DNA from: DASVWH01 sp036389715 | Lineage (GTDB): Bacteria; Acidobacteriota; Blastocatellia; Pyrinomonadales; Pyrinomonadaceae | Length of the DNA stretch: 5,280 nucleotides | Assembly (NCBI GenBank): GCA_036389715.1 | Contig: DASVWH010000151.1 | Coordinates: 1 to 5,280 of the forward strand | Reading direction: 5' to 3' | Part shown: piece by piece, positions 1-5,280 of the stretch | Layout of the letters: each line of letters starts with the position of its first letter | Numbering within the stretch: position 1 is the first letter of the stretch | Notes under the pieces: generated by a model | Databases searched by the model: none | Told to the model about the DNA's origin: nothing | Seen by the model: only the letters and a program-made list of their open reading frames with translations | Position numbers and translations under genes: made by a program

Positions 1-2227
1 TGACGCGATAGACGCGGCCCTGATAGACGACTATCACGCGCTCGCCGAGCGAGAAGAACTCGGCCAGCCTGCGCTCACGCTTGAGCAGGGCGAAGTATTC
101 ATCGCTGCCGAACGTAATGTCCGTCACGGGCGTCTGCGCCGCCGCCTTAAACTCGGCATCCGTCCAGACGCCGTCGCGCAGGTAGAAGGTCTTGCCGCCG
201 ATGCTGCGCACGGCCGCCGCGCGCGGGTCCGCTTCGACGCGCAGCACCTCCTGCTGTGCGCGGTCGCGCTTGCTCTGCTGAACTGCAAGCTCGCCCGTAG
301 TGGCCCTGGCCGCTGCCTCTCTGGGTGGGGATGAAGGGGCATTCGTCGCGCCAGCGCCGAAGACGGGCCTCGCGCGGGTGACCGGCCCTCTCGGAGTGTC
401 GCGGCCTCCCGTGACGGGCGCGGGCGGATCGCTCTCGGTTACCTGCACCGCCCCGGGCTCAAGTGCCAGGTAAGAGGTGTAAGGCGTGACGATGCCGTAG
501 CGTGTGCCGAGGTCAACTATCTCGTCGCGCAGCTCCTTCTGCTCGCCGTTGGTGCGAATCTGCTCCATCAGCCAGCCGACACGGCGCGTCGCCCAGAGGC
601 GCGGCAGAAAGTCGTTCTCCTCTTCTCTCAACGGAAAGCGCAGGTTTTCGTAAGCGAAGCTGCGTTCGTTGCGGCCAGCCTTCCCGGCCAGGCGCAGGCG
701 AACGTGTTGCAGGTCGGCCTCGTTGCGGTAGCGGCCGATAAGGGTTATCTGCGTCCCCTTGAAGAGGTCCGGCAGGTTGCGCGGGTAGATCAAATCGGTC
801 TCGACGCCGCCCATGTCCAGGCGCAAATCCGTCAGCACGGGGTAATTGACCTTCGTGAAGAAGTTGGAGACCTTCAGCTCCAGATTCTCTTTCGGCTCGA
901 CGTAATCGGCCGCGCCGCTGTTCTCGGCGGCCAGCTTGTCCAGCAGCGCCGTGTTGACATCATAGCCGACGCCGAAGGTGAAGAGGCGCACGCCCTTCGT
1001 CCGCGATTCACGGACGTTATCCACTATCCGCGCGATGTTTGTCTCGCCGACGGTCGGCAGCCCGTCCGTCATGAAGACGAGCATTTTCGGACGGTCGTTC
1101 GTCTCGAACTGTTTGAGCGCGGCGCGCAGCGAGTCGTTGATGTTGGTCCCGCCGGTCGCGCGCAGGCCCTTGACGAACTGCTCGCCGCGAGCCCGCCCGC
1201 GCTCGTCGGCCGCGATCAATCCGCTCTCCATCAAATGCTCTTCGCCCGCAAACGAGACGACGTTGAAGCGGTCCTGCGCGTTGAGGCTCTTGATGCCAAA
1301 CAGCAGGGCCGAGCGCGCCTTCTCCATCTTCCCCTCGTCGGCCATCGAGCCCGACGTGTCGAGCACGAAGACGATGTCCTTGGCCGAGTATTCGGTTTGG
1401 GTCCAATCGTCTTTGGGGGAAAGCATCATCAGGAAGTAGCCGTCGCGTCCCGGCTCGCGGTGCGTCAGGAGCGAGAGGCCGAAGTCTTCGCGCGAGAGCG
1501 AGTAAAAGAGCTGGAAGTCCTGCGGCTCGCGGCCGTCCCTCGATTCAAAGGAGACGCGCGCACTGCGCGAGCCGTGATTGGCCAGGTCTATCTCATGGCT
1601 CGGGGAGTAGACGTTGCGAATCGGCTCTTTGCCGTCAATCTCGACGCGGCCGGAGACCAGGCCGATCTGTGCCAGGTTGCGCCCCGTCCCGAGCGGGTAG
1701 CGATACGAGACCGTCCCCGATTCGGCGCGCAGCACCTGTGTATAGGTCAGCTCCAGTTTCTTGTCCGAGTGCGGCGGGATGGGAAAGATGCTCGCCTGGA
1801 AGAGGTCTTTCCCGGCGTATTCGAGGAGGCCCGGGTCGCGCTGTCGCCTGACGATCTCGTTATAAATCCGGCGCGCCTCTTCGCGCGAGCGGACTTCGCC
1901 GACCAGCTTGCGCTCGCCGTCCCAGATGGCGAACTCCACGATTGAGGCCGACTCCGGGATGGGGAAAAGATAGGTCCCTTCGAGCGTCGCGTCCGTGTCA
2001 TTACGAAATATCTGTTCGACGTGTGTGGTGGCGACCTGCCCGGCGATTTTGGTGTCGAGCTTGATGGACTTGATGGGCAGGGCGCGCGGCAGCGTGACGG
2101 GGCGCGGCGGCCTCGGGCAACGGTCACAAGGGCGCGGCACGATCACCCCCTGGGCGAATGCGGCCGCCGCCAGTGTCAACACTAAAACCAACACTGTCAT
2201 ACAGATAACGGGTTTCCTGAGATGCAT
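1..2227 (-). CDS. Secreted VIT and vWA domain protein (C-terminus cut by window edge)
   Basis: The frame is open from the ATG at 2227 for 742 codons to the left edge. Residues 1-25 form a signal peptide: Arg/Lys near the start, a Val/Leu/Ala core and an AFA|Q cleavage site. The mature start is Pro-rich with a CxxC pair (C34, C37). A VIT domain spans about 45-165 (THVEQIFRNDTD, LEGTYLFPIP, EARRIYNEI). A vWA domain spans about 284-450 with a complete MIDAS site: D290-T-S292-G-S294, T361 and D388. The family signature RYGIVTPYTSYL follows at 576-587, then a Pro/Ala/Arg-rich linker (about 590-670) and a C-terminal module from about 676 (IGGKTFYLRDGVW). The last codons (VIVVYQGRVYRV) resemble the family's end, so the stop is probably just outside. 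Known: VIT plus vWA proteins resemble inter-alpha-trypsin inhibitor heavy chains, and MIDAS sites bind divalent metal and often mediate adhesion. Inferred: an exported, metal-dependent binding protein; the ligand is unknown. AGGAG lies 8 bases before the chosen start. Confidence 0.93.
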   Translation of the reverse strand, partial: MHLRKPVICMTVLVLVLTLAAAAFAQGVIVPRPCDRCPRPPRPVTLPRALPIKSIKLDTKIAGQVATTHVEQIFRNDTDATLEGTYLFPIPESASIVEFAIWDGERKLVGEVRSREEARRIYNEIVRRQRDPGLLEYAGKDLFQASIFPIPPHSDKKLELTYTQVLRAESGTVSYRYPLGTGRNLAQIGLVSGRVEIDGKEPIRNVYSPSHEIDLANHGSRSARVSFESRDGREPQDFQLFYSLSREDFGLSLLTHREPGRDGYFLMMLSPKDDWTQTEYSAKDIVFVLDTSGSMADEGKMEKARSALLFGIKSLNAQDRFNVVSFAGEEHLMESGLIAADERGRARGEQFVKGLRATGGTNINDSLRAALKQFETNDRPKMLVFMTDGLPTVGETNIARIVDNVRESRTKGVRLFTFGVGYDVNTALLDKLAAENSGAADYVEPKENLELKVSNFFTKVNYPVLTDLRLDMGGVETDLIYPRNLPDLFKGTQITLIGRYRNEADLQHVRLRLAGKAGRNERSFAYENLRFPLREEENDFLPRLWATRRVGWLMEQIRTNGEQKELRDEIVDLGTRYGIVTPYTSYLALEPGAVQVTESDPPAPVTGGRDTPRGPVTRARPVFGAGATNAPSSPPREAAARATTGELAVQQSKRDRAQQEVLRVEADPRAAAVRSIGGKTFYLRDGVWTDAEFKAAAQTPVTDITFGSDEYFALLKRERRLAEFFSLGERVIVVYQGRVYRV

Positions 2228-2235
2228 AGCTTTCT

Positions 2236-2240
2236 CTCCT
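2236..2240 (-). promoter_or_regulatory. Ribosome binding site of the VIT/vWA gene
   Basis: The minus strand reads AGGAG, then 8 bases, then the ATG at 2227. This site decides the start. The same frame stays open upstream to another ATG at 2386, but that one has no comparable site and would bury the signal peptide 53 residues inside the protein. Confidence 0.8.
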
Positions 2241-2258
2241 CGCAGACTCGACGATAAA

Positions 2259-2285
2259 CGCGAACCCGGCAGACCGGGGGCCGCG
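2259..2285. other. GC-rich hairpin in the leader of the VIT/vWA gene
   Basis: CCCGG (2265-2269) and CCGGG (2274-2278) form a perfect 5-bp stem around a CAGA tetraloop. Outside a small internal loop, CGCG (2259-2262) can pair with CGCG (2282-2285). On the minus strand the structure is followed by TTTAT and ends about 31 bases before the ATG, ahead of the ribosome binding site. It may be a leader hairpin or weak attenuator. In GC-rich DNA it may also be chance; its role is inferred only. Confidence 0.35.
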
Positions 2286-2295
2286 CATTTGACTG

Positions 2296-2338
2296 AAGAA
2301 CGCCCGCCCTCTCTCTTTCTTGCGGGCGGCGCGTTTTT
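2296..2338. terminator. Possible bidirectional rho-independent terminator
   Basis: AACGCCCGCCC (2299-2309) pairs with GGGCGG and GCGTT (2324-2335) around one bulged C at 2330, giving 11 base pairs with a 14-base pyrimidine-rich loop. A-T and G-T pairs extend it to 2296 and 2338. The plus strand ends in five T; the minus strand leaves the stem with TTCTT. Both flanking genes are minus-strand, so it could end the MFS transcript (173 bases after its stop) or lie in the VIT/vWA leader. The stem is strong but the minus-strand U tract is imperfect. Confidence 0.45.
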
Positions 2339-2432
2339 GAACCCCTGGTCAGAATATTCCCGGCCGGCTTCTTCTGCGCGGGTCATAGCTCAAACCCTAG
2401 AGGGCCGCGCACGAGAAGCGCTGTATGAGGCG

Positions 2433-2460
2433 TCGGGAAGCATGAAAGGATGCTTGCCGG
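2433..2460. other. Inverted repeat downstream of the MFS gene
   Basis: AAGCAT (2438-2443) and ATGCTT (2450-2455) form a perfect 6-bp stem around GAAAGG. After one G-G mismatch the stem extends with CGG against CCG and a wobble pair. It starts about 50 bases after the MFS stop codon on the minus strand and has no T run, so it looks more like a 3'-end stabilising hairpin or a chance repeat than an intrinsic terminator. Confidence 0.3.
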
Positions 2461-2510
2461 GGCTTGCGTCGAGGCGCTTTGACACCTTGACCGCCCTTTC
2501 CGCCCGGCTC

Positions 2511-3785
2511 TTACTGGAGTTCCCAGAGATGCCTGTAGCGCGTGCCGACGAAGGCGACGAAGATGGCGATGATGAGCCCGCCCGCGGCCAGCGTGTGCGG
2601 CGCTCCGAAGCGTTCCGACGCAGCGCCCGCGATCAGGTTGCCGATGGGCATCGTCCCGATGAAGGAGAGGATGAACATGCTCATCACGCGCCCGCGCATC
2701 TCGTCTCTGACCAGCTGCTGCAAGAGCGTGTTGATGACGGCGACCGAGCTGACGATGGCCAGCCCCATCCCGAAGATGAAGAGCAGCGAGACTTCGAGCC
2801 GCGTCGAGAGAGAGAAGCCGATCAAACAGAGCGCGAAGCCGAAGGCTCCCCCGATCACGGACAGGCCCTTGTGCCTGAAGTCGCCGAGAAAGGTCAGCAC
2901 CAGCGCCCCGATGAAAGCGCCCGCGCCCGACATCCCCATCATCAGCGAATAGACGCCCTCATTGGCGTGCAGGATGTCGCGCGCGAAGACGGGGACCATC
3001 GCCAGGTAAGGCGCGCCGAAAAGGCTCGTCATCCCGGAAATCAGGAGCAGCATAAAGACGCGCGGGCGGCGGCGAACATAACGCAGTCCCTTGACCAAAT
3101 CCTGCCAGATGGCGCGGCTGTCTTTGATGGAATGGGCGGGCTGCGAAGCGTCGCCATCCGCCCGCTTGAACCGGACCATGGCCAGCGCCGCGATGACGGC
3201 GACGAACGAAAGCGAGTTGACGAAAAAGCACCCGGCCAGGCCGAAGAATTTCAGGCCGAGCCCGGCCAGCGTCGGACCGAGGACGCGCGAGAATTGAAAC
3301 TGCGTCGAGTTGAGCGCAATCGCGTTGGCCAGGTCTTCGCGCCCGACCAGGTCAATCGTGATCGCCTGGTAGGAAGGCCCGGCTATCGCAAAACAGCAGC
3401 CCGTGATGAACGAAAGCAGCAGGATCATCCAGACCTGCACGACCCCCGTGACGATCAGCAAGGCGAGCGTCAACGCCGAGAGGCCCGCGCCGACCTGCGT
3501 GTACATCAGCAGCCGCCTGCGATCAACGAGGTCAGCGAAGACGCCTGCCACGAGCGTCAGCCCGAGGCCCGGCGCGGTCGCCATAAACCCGTCCACTCCG
3601 AGCCAGAAAGGGGAATTTGTCAGTTGCAGCACGAGCCAGCCCTGCGCTACAGCCTGCATCCACGTCCCGACGTTGGAGAGAAGAGCGCCCGCCCAGAAGA
3701 GCCTGAAATTACGATGAGAGAGAGCGCGAAACATTCCTCCCGCGCGATTCTCACCCGGCCCGCTACTTTCCAACTGCGTAGCCAT
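2511..3785 (-). CDS. MFS transporter, MFS_3/EntS-like family
   Basis: A complete 424-residue inner-membrane transporter, the usual length for a 12-helix major facilitator. The N-terminus FRALSHRNFRLFWAG leads into the first helix. Motif A, GVFADLVDRRR, lies at 81-91 between helices 2 and 3. Residues 137-160 (PSYQAITIDLVGREDLANAIALNS in part) and SRVLGPTLAG (166-175) are typical of the MFS_3 group. A charged central loop (about 205-240) separates the halves, and VRDEMRGRVMSM (359-370) is the matching C-half motif. Known: relatives include the enterobactin exporter EntS and many uncharacterised drug or metabolite effluxers driven by proton exchange. Inferred: an exporter; the substrate cannot be read from sequence or neighbours. 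The ATG at 3785 has no clear ribosome binding site. Met18 (3734) has GGAGG only one base upstream, probably too close, so the start is uncertain by 17 residues. It stands apart from both neighbours and may have its own promoter in the AT-rich spacer. Confidence 0.92.
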   Translation of the reverse strand: MATQLESSGPGENRAGGMFRALSHRNFRLFWAGALLSNVGTWMQAVAQGWLVLQLTNSPFWLGVDGFMATAPGLGLTLVAGVFADLVDRRRLLMYTQVGAGLSALTLALLIVTGVVQVWMILLLSFITGCCFAIAGPSYQAITIDLVGREDLANAIALNSTQFQFSRVLGPTLAGLGLKFFGLAGCFFVNSLSFVAVIAALAMVRFKRADGDASQPAHSIKDSRAIWQDLVKGLRYVRRRPRVFMLLLISGMTSLFGAPYLAMVPVFARDILHANEGVYSLMMGMSGAGAFIGALVLTFLGDFRHKGLSVIGGAFGFALCLIGFSLSTRLEVSLLFIFGMGLAIVSSVAVINTLLQQLVRDEMRGRVMSMFILSFIGTMPIGNLIAGAASERFGAPHTLAAGGLIIAIFVAFVGTRYRHLWELQ

Positions 3786-3807
3786 TAATCGAATGCAAAG
3801 AAAGAGA

Positions 3808-3847
3808 TTGATGCATTACTTCATTGACTCGTTGATTCATTTAACTG
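3808..3847. repeat. Degenerate octamer tandem array, left half
   Basis: Five consecutive 8-base units in register: TTGATGCA, TTACTTCA, TTGACTCG, TTGATTCA, TTTAACTG. The rough consensus is TTGAnTCA. The array lies in the spacer just upstream of the MFS start and is markedly AT-richer than the genes. It runs opposite to the second array at 3873-3920. Function unknown. Confidence 0.5.
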
Positions 3848-3904
3848 CCGAGCTGTTGAATGACCGGCTCAAGAGCTAAATGACTAAATGACTAAATGAA
3901 TCAA
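3832..3904. repeat. Inverted repeat joining the two octamer arrays
   Basis: TTGATTCATTTA (3832-3843) is the exact reverse complement of TAAATGAATCAA (3893-3904), with 49 bases between. Pairing continues outward imperfectly for about 8 bases (3824-3831 against 3905-3912). A minus-strand transcript of the XdhC-family gene would carry this long AT-rich hairpin directly after its stop codon. There is no T run after it, so a terminator role is only a possibility. Confidence 0.5.
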
Positions 3905-3920
3905 TGATTAAGCGACTAAA
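3873..3920. repeat. Octamer tandem array, consensus TGACTAAA
   Basis: Six contiguous 8-base units in perfect register: GAGCTAAA, TGACTAAA, TGACTAAA, TGAATCAA, TGATTAAG, CGACTAAA. Two are identical and the rest differ at one to four positions. The last unit overlaps the 3' end of the XdhC-family gene and contains its TAG stop (3916-3918). The 8-base period is not a multiple of three, which fits noncoding sequence that grew by slippage or duplication. Confidence 0.75.
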
Positions 3921-4758
3921 TTCCTTCTTCCTTCTTTGCCGTCCTCCTCCAGGCCGAGAGCGGTGCGCCGGTGCCGCCGCGCCGCTCGGCGATGATTTCC
4001 GCGATGATGGCCAGCGCCACCTCCTGCGGCGAGACCGCGCCGATGTTGAGCCCTATCGGCGCTCTGACCTCGCTCAGATAGGCCGCGTCCGCGCCCGCCT
4101 CGCGCAGTCGTTCGAGGACGATGTTCGTGCGTCGCTTGCTGCCTATCAACCCGGCGTAGTCGGGCCTGGCGGCGACGACGGCGCGCAGGCATTCTTCGTC
4201 CTCGTTATGCCCGCGTGTGACGACGGCGACGGCCACGCCGCGCCCGCCGCCGACGGCTTCGCGCACCGCGTCCGTCCAGTTTCCCGCCACAATCAACTCT
4301 ATGCCCTCGTCGGGAAAGCGCTCGCGCGTGACGAAATCGGCGCGGTCGTCAACGAGCGTAGTGCGATAGCCGACGAGGCGCGCCAGGTGAGCTAAAGCCG
4401 CGCCGACGTGGCCCGCGCCGCAGATGACCAGGTGCGGTTCCGGCTCGATGCGCTCGAAGAGAACGCGCGCGTCTCGCGTGTGCTGCGCCCCGCGCGCAAA
4501 TTCGTCGGCGCGGAGAGTGCTTGCTTCGGCGCGGGAGCGAAGAAAGGCAGCCGCGTACAGGGCCACGGCTTCGTCAAGCGCGGGGTCGCCGAGACCGCCC
4601 GTCGCCGCGCCGGATTCCTCGACCAGGAGCTTAGCGCCGACCCGGCTCTCCGCCTCGACCAGCGTCGCCAGCACGGCGATAGAATTTTCTTGTAGAACCC
4701 GCGCGACCGCTGCGGCTATCAATGCTGAATTCGGCTGGCTGCTCGATTCGTCCTGCAT
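3916..4758 (-). CDS. xdhC: XdhC-family molybdenum-cofactor maturation protein
   Basis: A complete 280-residue protein. Residues about 25-75 resemble an XdhC/CoxI N-terminal domain (VLATLVEAESRVGAKLLVEESG, then GGLGDPALDEAV). Residues about 108-260 are the XdhC Rossmann domain: nucleotide-binding GAGHVG (114-119), VVTRGHNEDEECL (179-191), YAGLIGSKRR (201-210) and APIGLNIGAVSPQEVALAI (233-251). Known: XdhC binds the molybdenum cofactor, supports its sulfuration and hands it to xanthine dehydrogenase; CoxI/CoxF-type relatives serve CO-dehydrogenase-like enzymes. The target enzyme here is not visible. The N-terminal part lacks the usual CGG cysteine motif, which instead occurs in the partial gene at the right edge, so the two may work together. 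The start lies 32 bases after the Mpo1-like stop, suggesting one operon. The ribosome binding site is weak. The frame is open further upstream, but I see no better start codon. The stop falls inside an octamer repeat. Confidence 0.9.
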   Translation of the reverse strand: MQDESSSQPNSALIAAAVARVLQENSIAVLATLVEAESRVGAKLLVEESGAATGGLGDPALDEAVALYAAAFLRSRAEASTLRADEFARGAQHTRDARVLFERIEPEPHLVICGAGHVGAALAHLARLVGYRTTLVDDRADFVTRERFPDEGIELIVAGNWTDAVREAVGGGRGVAVAVVTRGHNEDEECLRAVVAARPDYAGLIGSKRRTNIVLERLREAGADAAYLSEVRAPIGLNIGAVSPQEVALAIIAEIIAERRGGTGAPLSAWRRTAKKEEGI

Positions 4759-4790
4759 CAGGGATGGGCCTGAAAAGTCACGGAGCCGCT

Positions 4791-5090
4791 CTACTTCTGC
4801 GCGGACGATCTGAAGAGCCCGAGAGCCTGGGCCGCGCGGCGCAGCAGCCAGAGCGGCCCGACGATCAAGTAGGCCGGGTTGCGGAAGAAGGCCGGTTGAT
4901 TGCCTTCAATCGCATGTCCGAGGAACTGGAAACCCCAGCCGACGACGAAGAGCAGGAGCGCCCAGTACCACTTGACGAAGAAGAAGAGCGGCAGCGAGAC
5001 GACGATCATCGGGATGCCGATGCTGTGCGACAAACGGTTCAAAGGATGCCGGTGCTTATCCTTGTAACTCTCCATGAAAGATGTCGTCAT
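4791..5090 (-). CDS. Mpo1-like (DUF962/YGL010w) membrane protein
   Basis: A complete 99-residue protein, a usual length for the short bacterial form. Conserved features: HPLNRLSHSIGIP (15-27), GHAIEGNQPAFFRNP (58-72) and YLIVGPLWLL (74-83). Candidate metal ligands are H15, H22, H59 and perhaps E62. Hydrophobic stretches at about 24-40 and 41-57, plus a third at about 73-83, indicate a small integral membrane protein. Known: yeast Mpo1 is an Fe(II)-dependent dioxygenase that removes one carbon from 2-hydroxy fatty acids. Inferred: a similar lipid-modifying reaction, though most bacterial members are untested. It lies between two XdhC-type genes, 120 bases after the first and 32 before the second, probably co-transcribed at least with the second. 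The ATG is supported by AAGGAG four bases upstream. Confidence 0.9.
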   Translation of the reverse strand: MTTSFMESYKDKHRHPLNRLSHSIGIPMIVVSLPLFFFVKWYWALLLFVVGWGFQFLGHAIEGNQPAFFRNPAYLIVGPLWLLRRAAQALGLFRSSAQK

Positions 5091-5094
5091 AAGG

Positions 5095-5100
5095 CTCCTT
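5095..5100 (-). promoter_or_regulatory. Ribosome binding site of the Mpo1-like gene
   Basis: The minus strand reads AAGGAG, four bases, then the ATG at 5090. The GGAG core can pair with CTCC three bases upstream (5102-5105), a tiny 4-bp hairpin that could partly mask the site. The spacer 5091-5210 holds no other gene or clear promoter; it is purine-rich on the plus strand. Confidence 0.7.
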
Positions 5101-5210
5101 CGGAGGTATCCGGGGAAAGAAAAGGAAGAGGGCGCGCGGAAAAGTGGAAACAGGTAAACGGCAAGGTGCGGCAGCCCGCTGCGTTCTCCTGCGTCTTCCC
5201 GCTTCCCCTT

Positions 5211-5280
5211 TCACCCTTTCTGGGCTCTCTCCCAGACATCTATGAAAATCTCCATCGTGCCGCCGCAGACCATGCCCTCT
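5211..5280 (-). CDS. XdhC/CoxI-domain protein, C-terminal end only
   Basis: Only the last 22 codons and the TGA stop (5211-5213) are present; the gene continues beyond the right edge. The visible residues read EGMVCGGTMEIFIDVWERAQ and two more. GMVCGG followed by a TMEIFID strand is the signature that closes the XdhC/CoxI N-terminal domain. Because the protein ends right after it, with no Rossmann domain, this is probably a short one-domain protein of roughly 100-130 residues. Known: this domain, with its conserved cysteine, belongs to molybdenum-cofactor insertion factors for molybdenum hydroxylases. Inferred: it partners the XdhC-family protein at 3916-4758, which has the Rossmann domain but lacks this CGG motif. 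Confidence 0.75.
   Translation of the reverse strand, partial: EGMVCGGTMEIFIDVWERAQKG

Noticed and set aside
704..1945. Plus-strand open frame of 413 codons
   Set aside because: It is fully antisense to the VIT/vWA gene, whose frame has a clear domain structure and MIDAS residues. The plus-strand translation has no family features.
2228..2386. N-terminal extension of the VIT/vWA frame to an ATG at 2386
   Set aside because: The frame is open, but the 53 extra residues are Arg/Ser/Gly-rich and run through both hairpins. The 2386 start has no good ribosome binding site, while the 2227 start has AGGAG and a classic signal peptide.
1995..3788. Long plus-strand open frame of 597 codons
   Set aside because: It lies antisense to the start of the VIT/vWA gene and the whole MFS gene. 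Its translation is Arg/Asp/Glu/His-rich low complexity with no recognisable domain, as expected opposite a GC-rich coding frame.
3786..3915. Sigma-70 promoter for the MFS gene in the AT-rich spacer
   Set aside because: TTGA- and TTAAAT-like pieces occur on the minus strand, but none pair at 16-18 base spacing with good matches, and the octamer repeats create such pieces by chance.
3873..3920. CRISPR or integrase attachment site
   Set aside because: The units are 8 bases long with no spacers, and there is no cas or integrase gene nearby, so neither reading fits.

Overview
The window is GC-rich bacterial DNA with every supportable gene on the minus strand, read right to left. It holds three complete genes and two cut by the window edges. 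The organism is probably a member of the Acidobacteriota, perhaps class Blastocatellia. That rests on the GC-rich sequence, the style of the secreted VIT/vWA protein and the paired XdhC-type genes; it is a recollection-based guess with moderate to low confidence, because there is no rRNA or other phylogenetic marker here.

Layout from the right edge, in transcription order. (1) 5280-5211: the C-terminal end of a small XdhC/CoxI-type protein, ending in the family's GMVCGG signature. (2) 5090-4791: a 99-residue Mpo1-like (DUF962/YGL010w) membrane protein with a good ribosome binding site. (3) 4758-3916: an XdhC-family protein with a Rossmann domain, starting 32 bases after the Mpo1-like stop. 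(4) 3915-3786: an AT-rich spacer built from degenerate 8-base tandem units in two arrays of opposite orientation. (5) 3785-2511: a 424-residue MFS transporter of the MFS_3/EntS-like type. (6) 2510-2228: a 283-base spacer with three inverted repeats, one resembling an intrinsic terminator, and no recognisable promoter. (7) 2227 to the left edge: a secreted protein with a VIT domain followed by a von Willebrand factor A domain with a complete MIDAS metal site, open for 742 codons and cut just short of its C-terminus.

The two XdhC-type genes point to maturation of a molybdenum hydroxylase (xanthine dehydrogenase or CO-dehydrogenase-like), whose structural genes may lie beyond the right edge. The Mpo1-like gene between them is probably co-transcribed but has no obvious link to that job. 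The transporter and the VIT/vWA protein look like separate units, set apart by the repeat-rich spacer and the hairpin-rich spacer. I see no tRNA, rRNA, CRISPR array, insertion sequence, phage gene or defence system. The long plus-strand reading frames opposite these genes are shadows. The most unusual structure is the octamer-repeat spacer, whose last unit supplies the stop codon of the XdhC-family gene.
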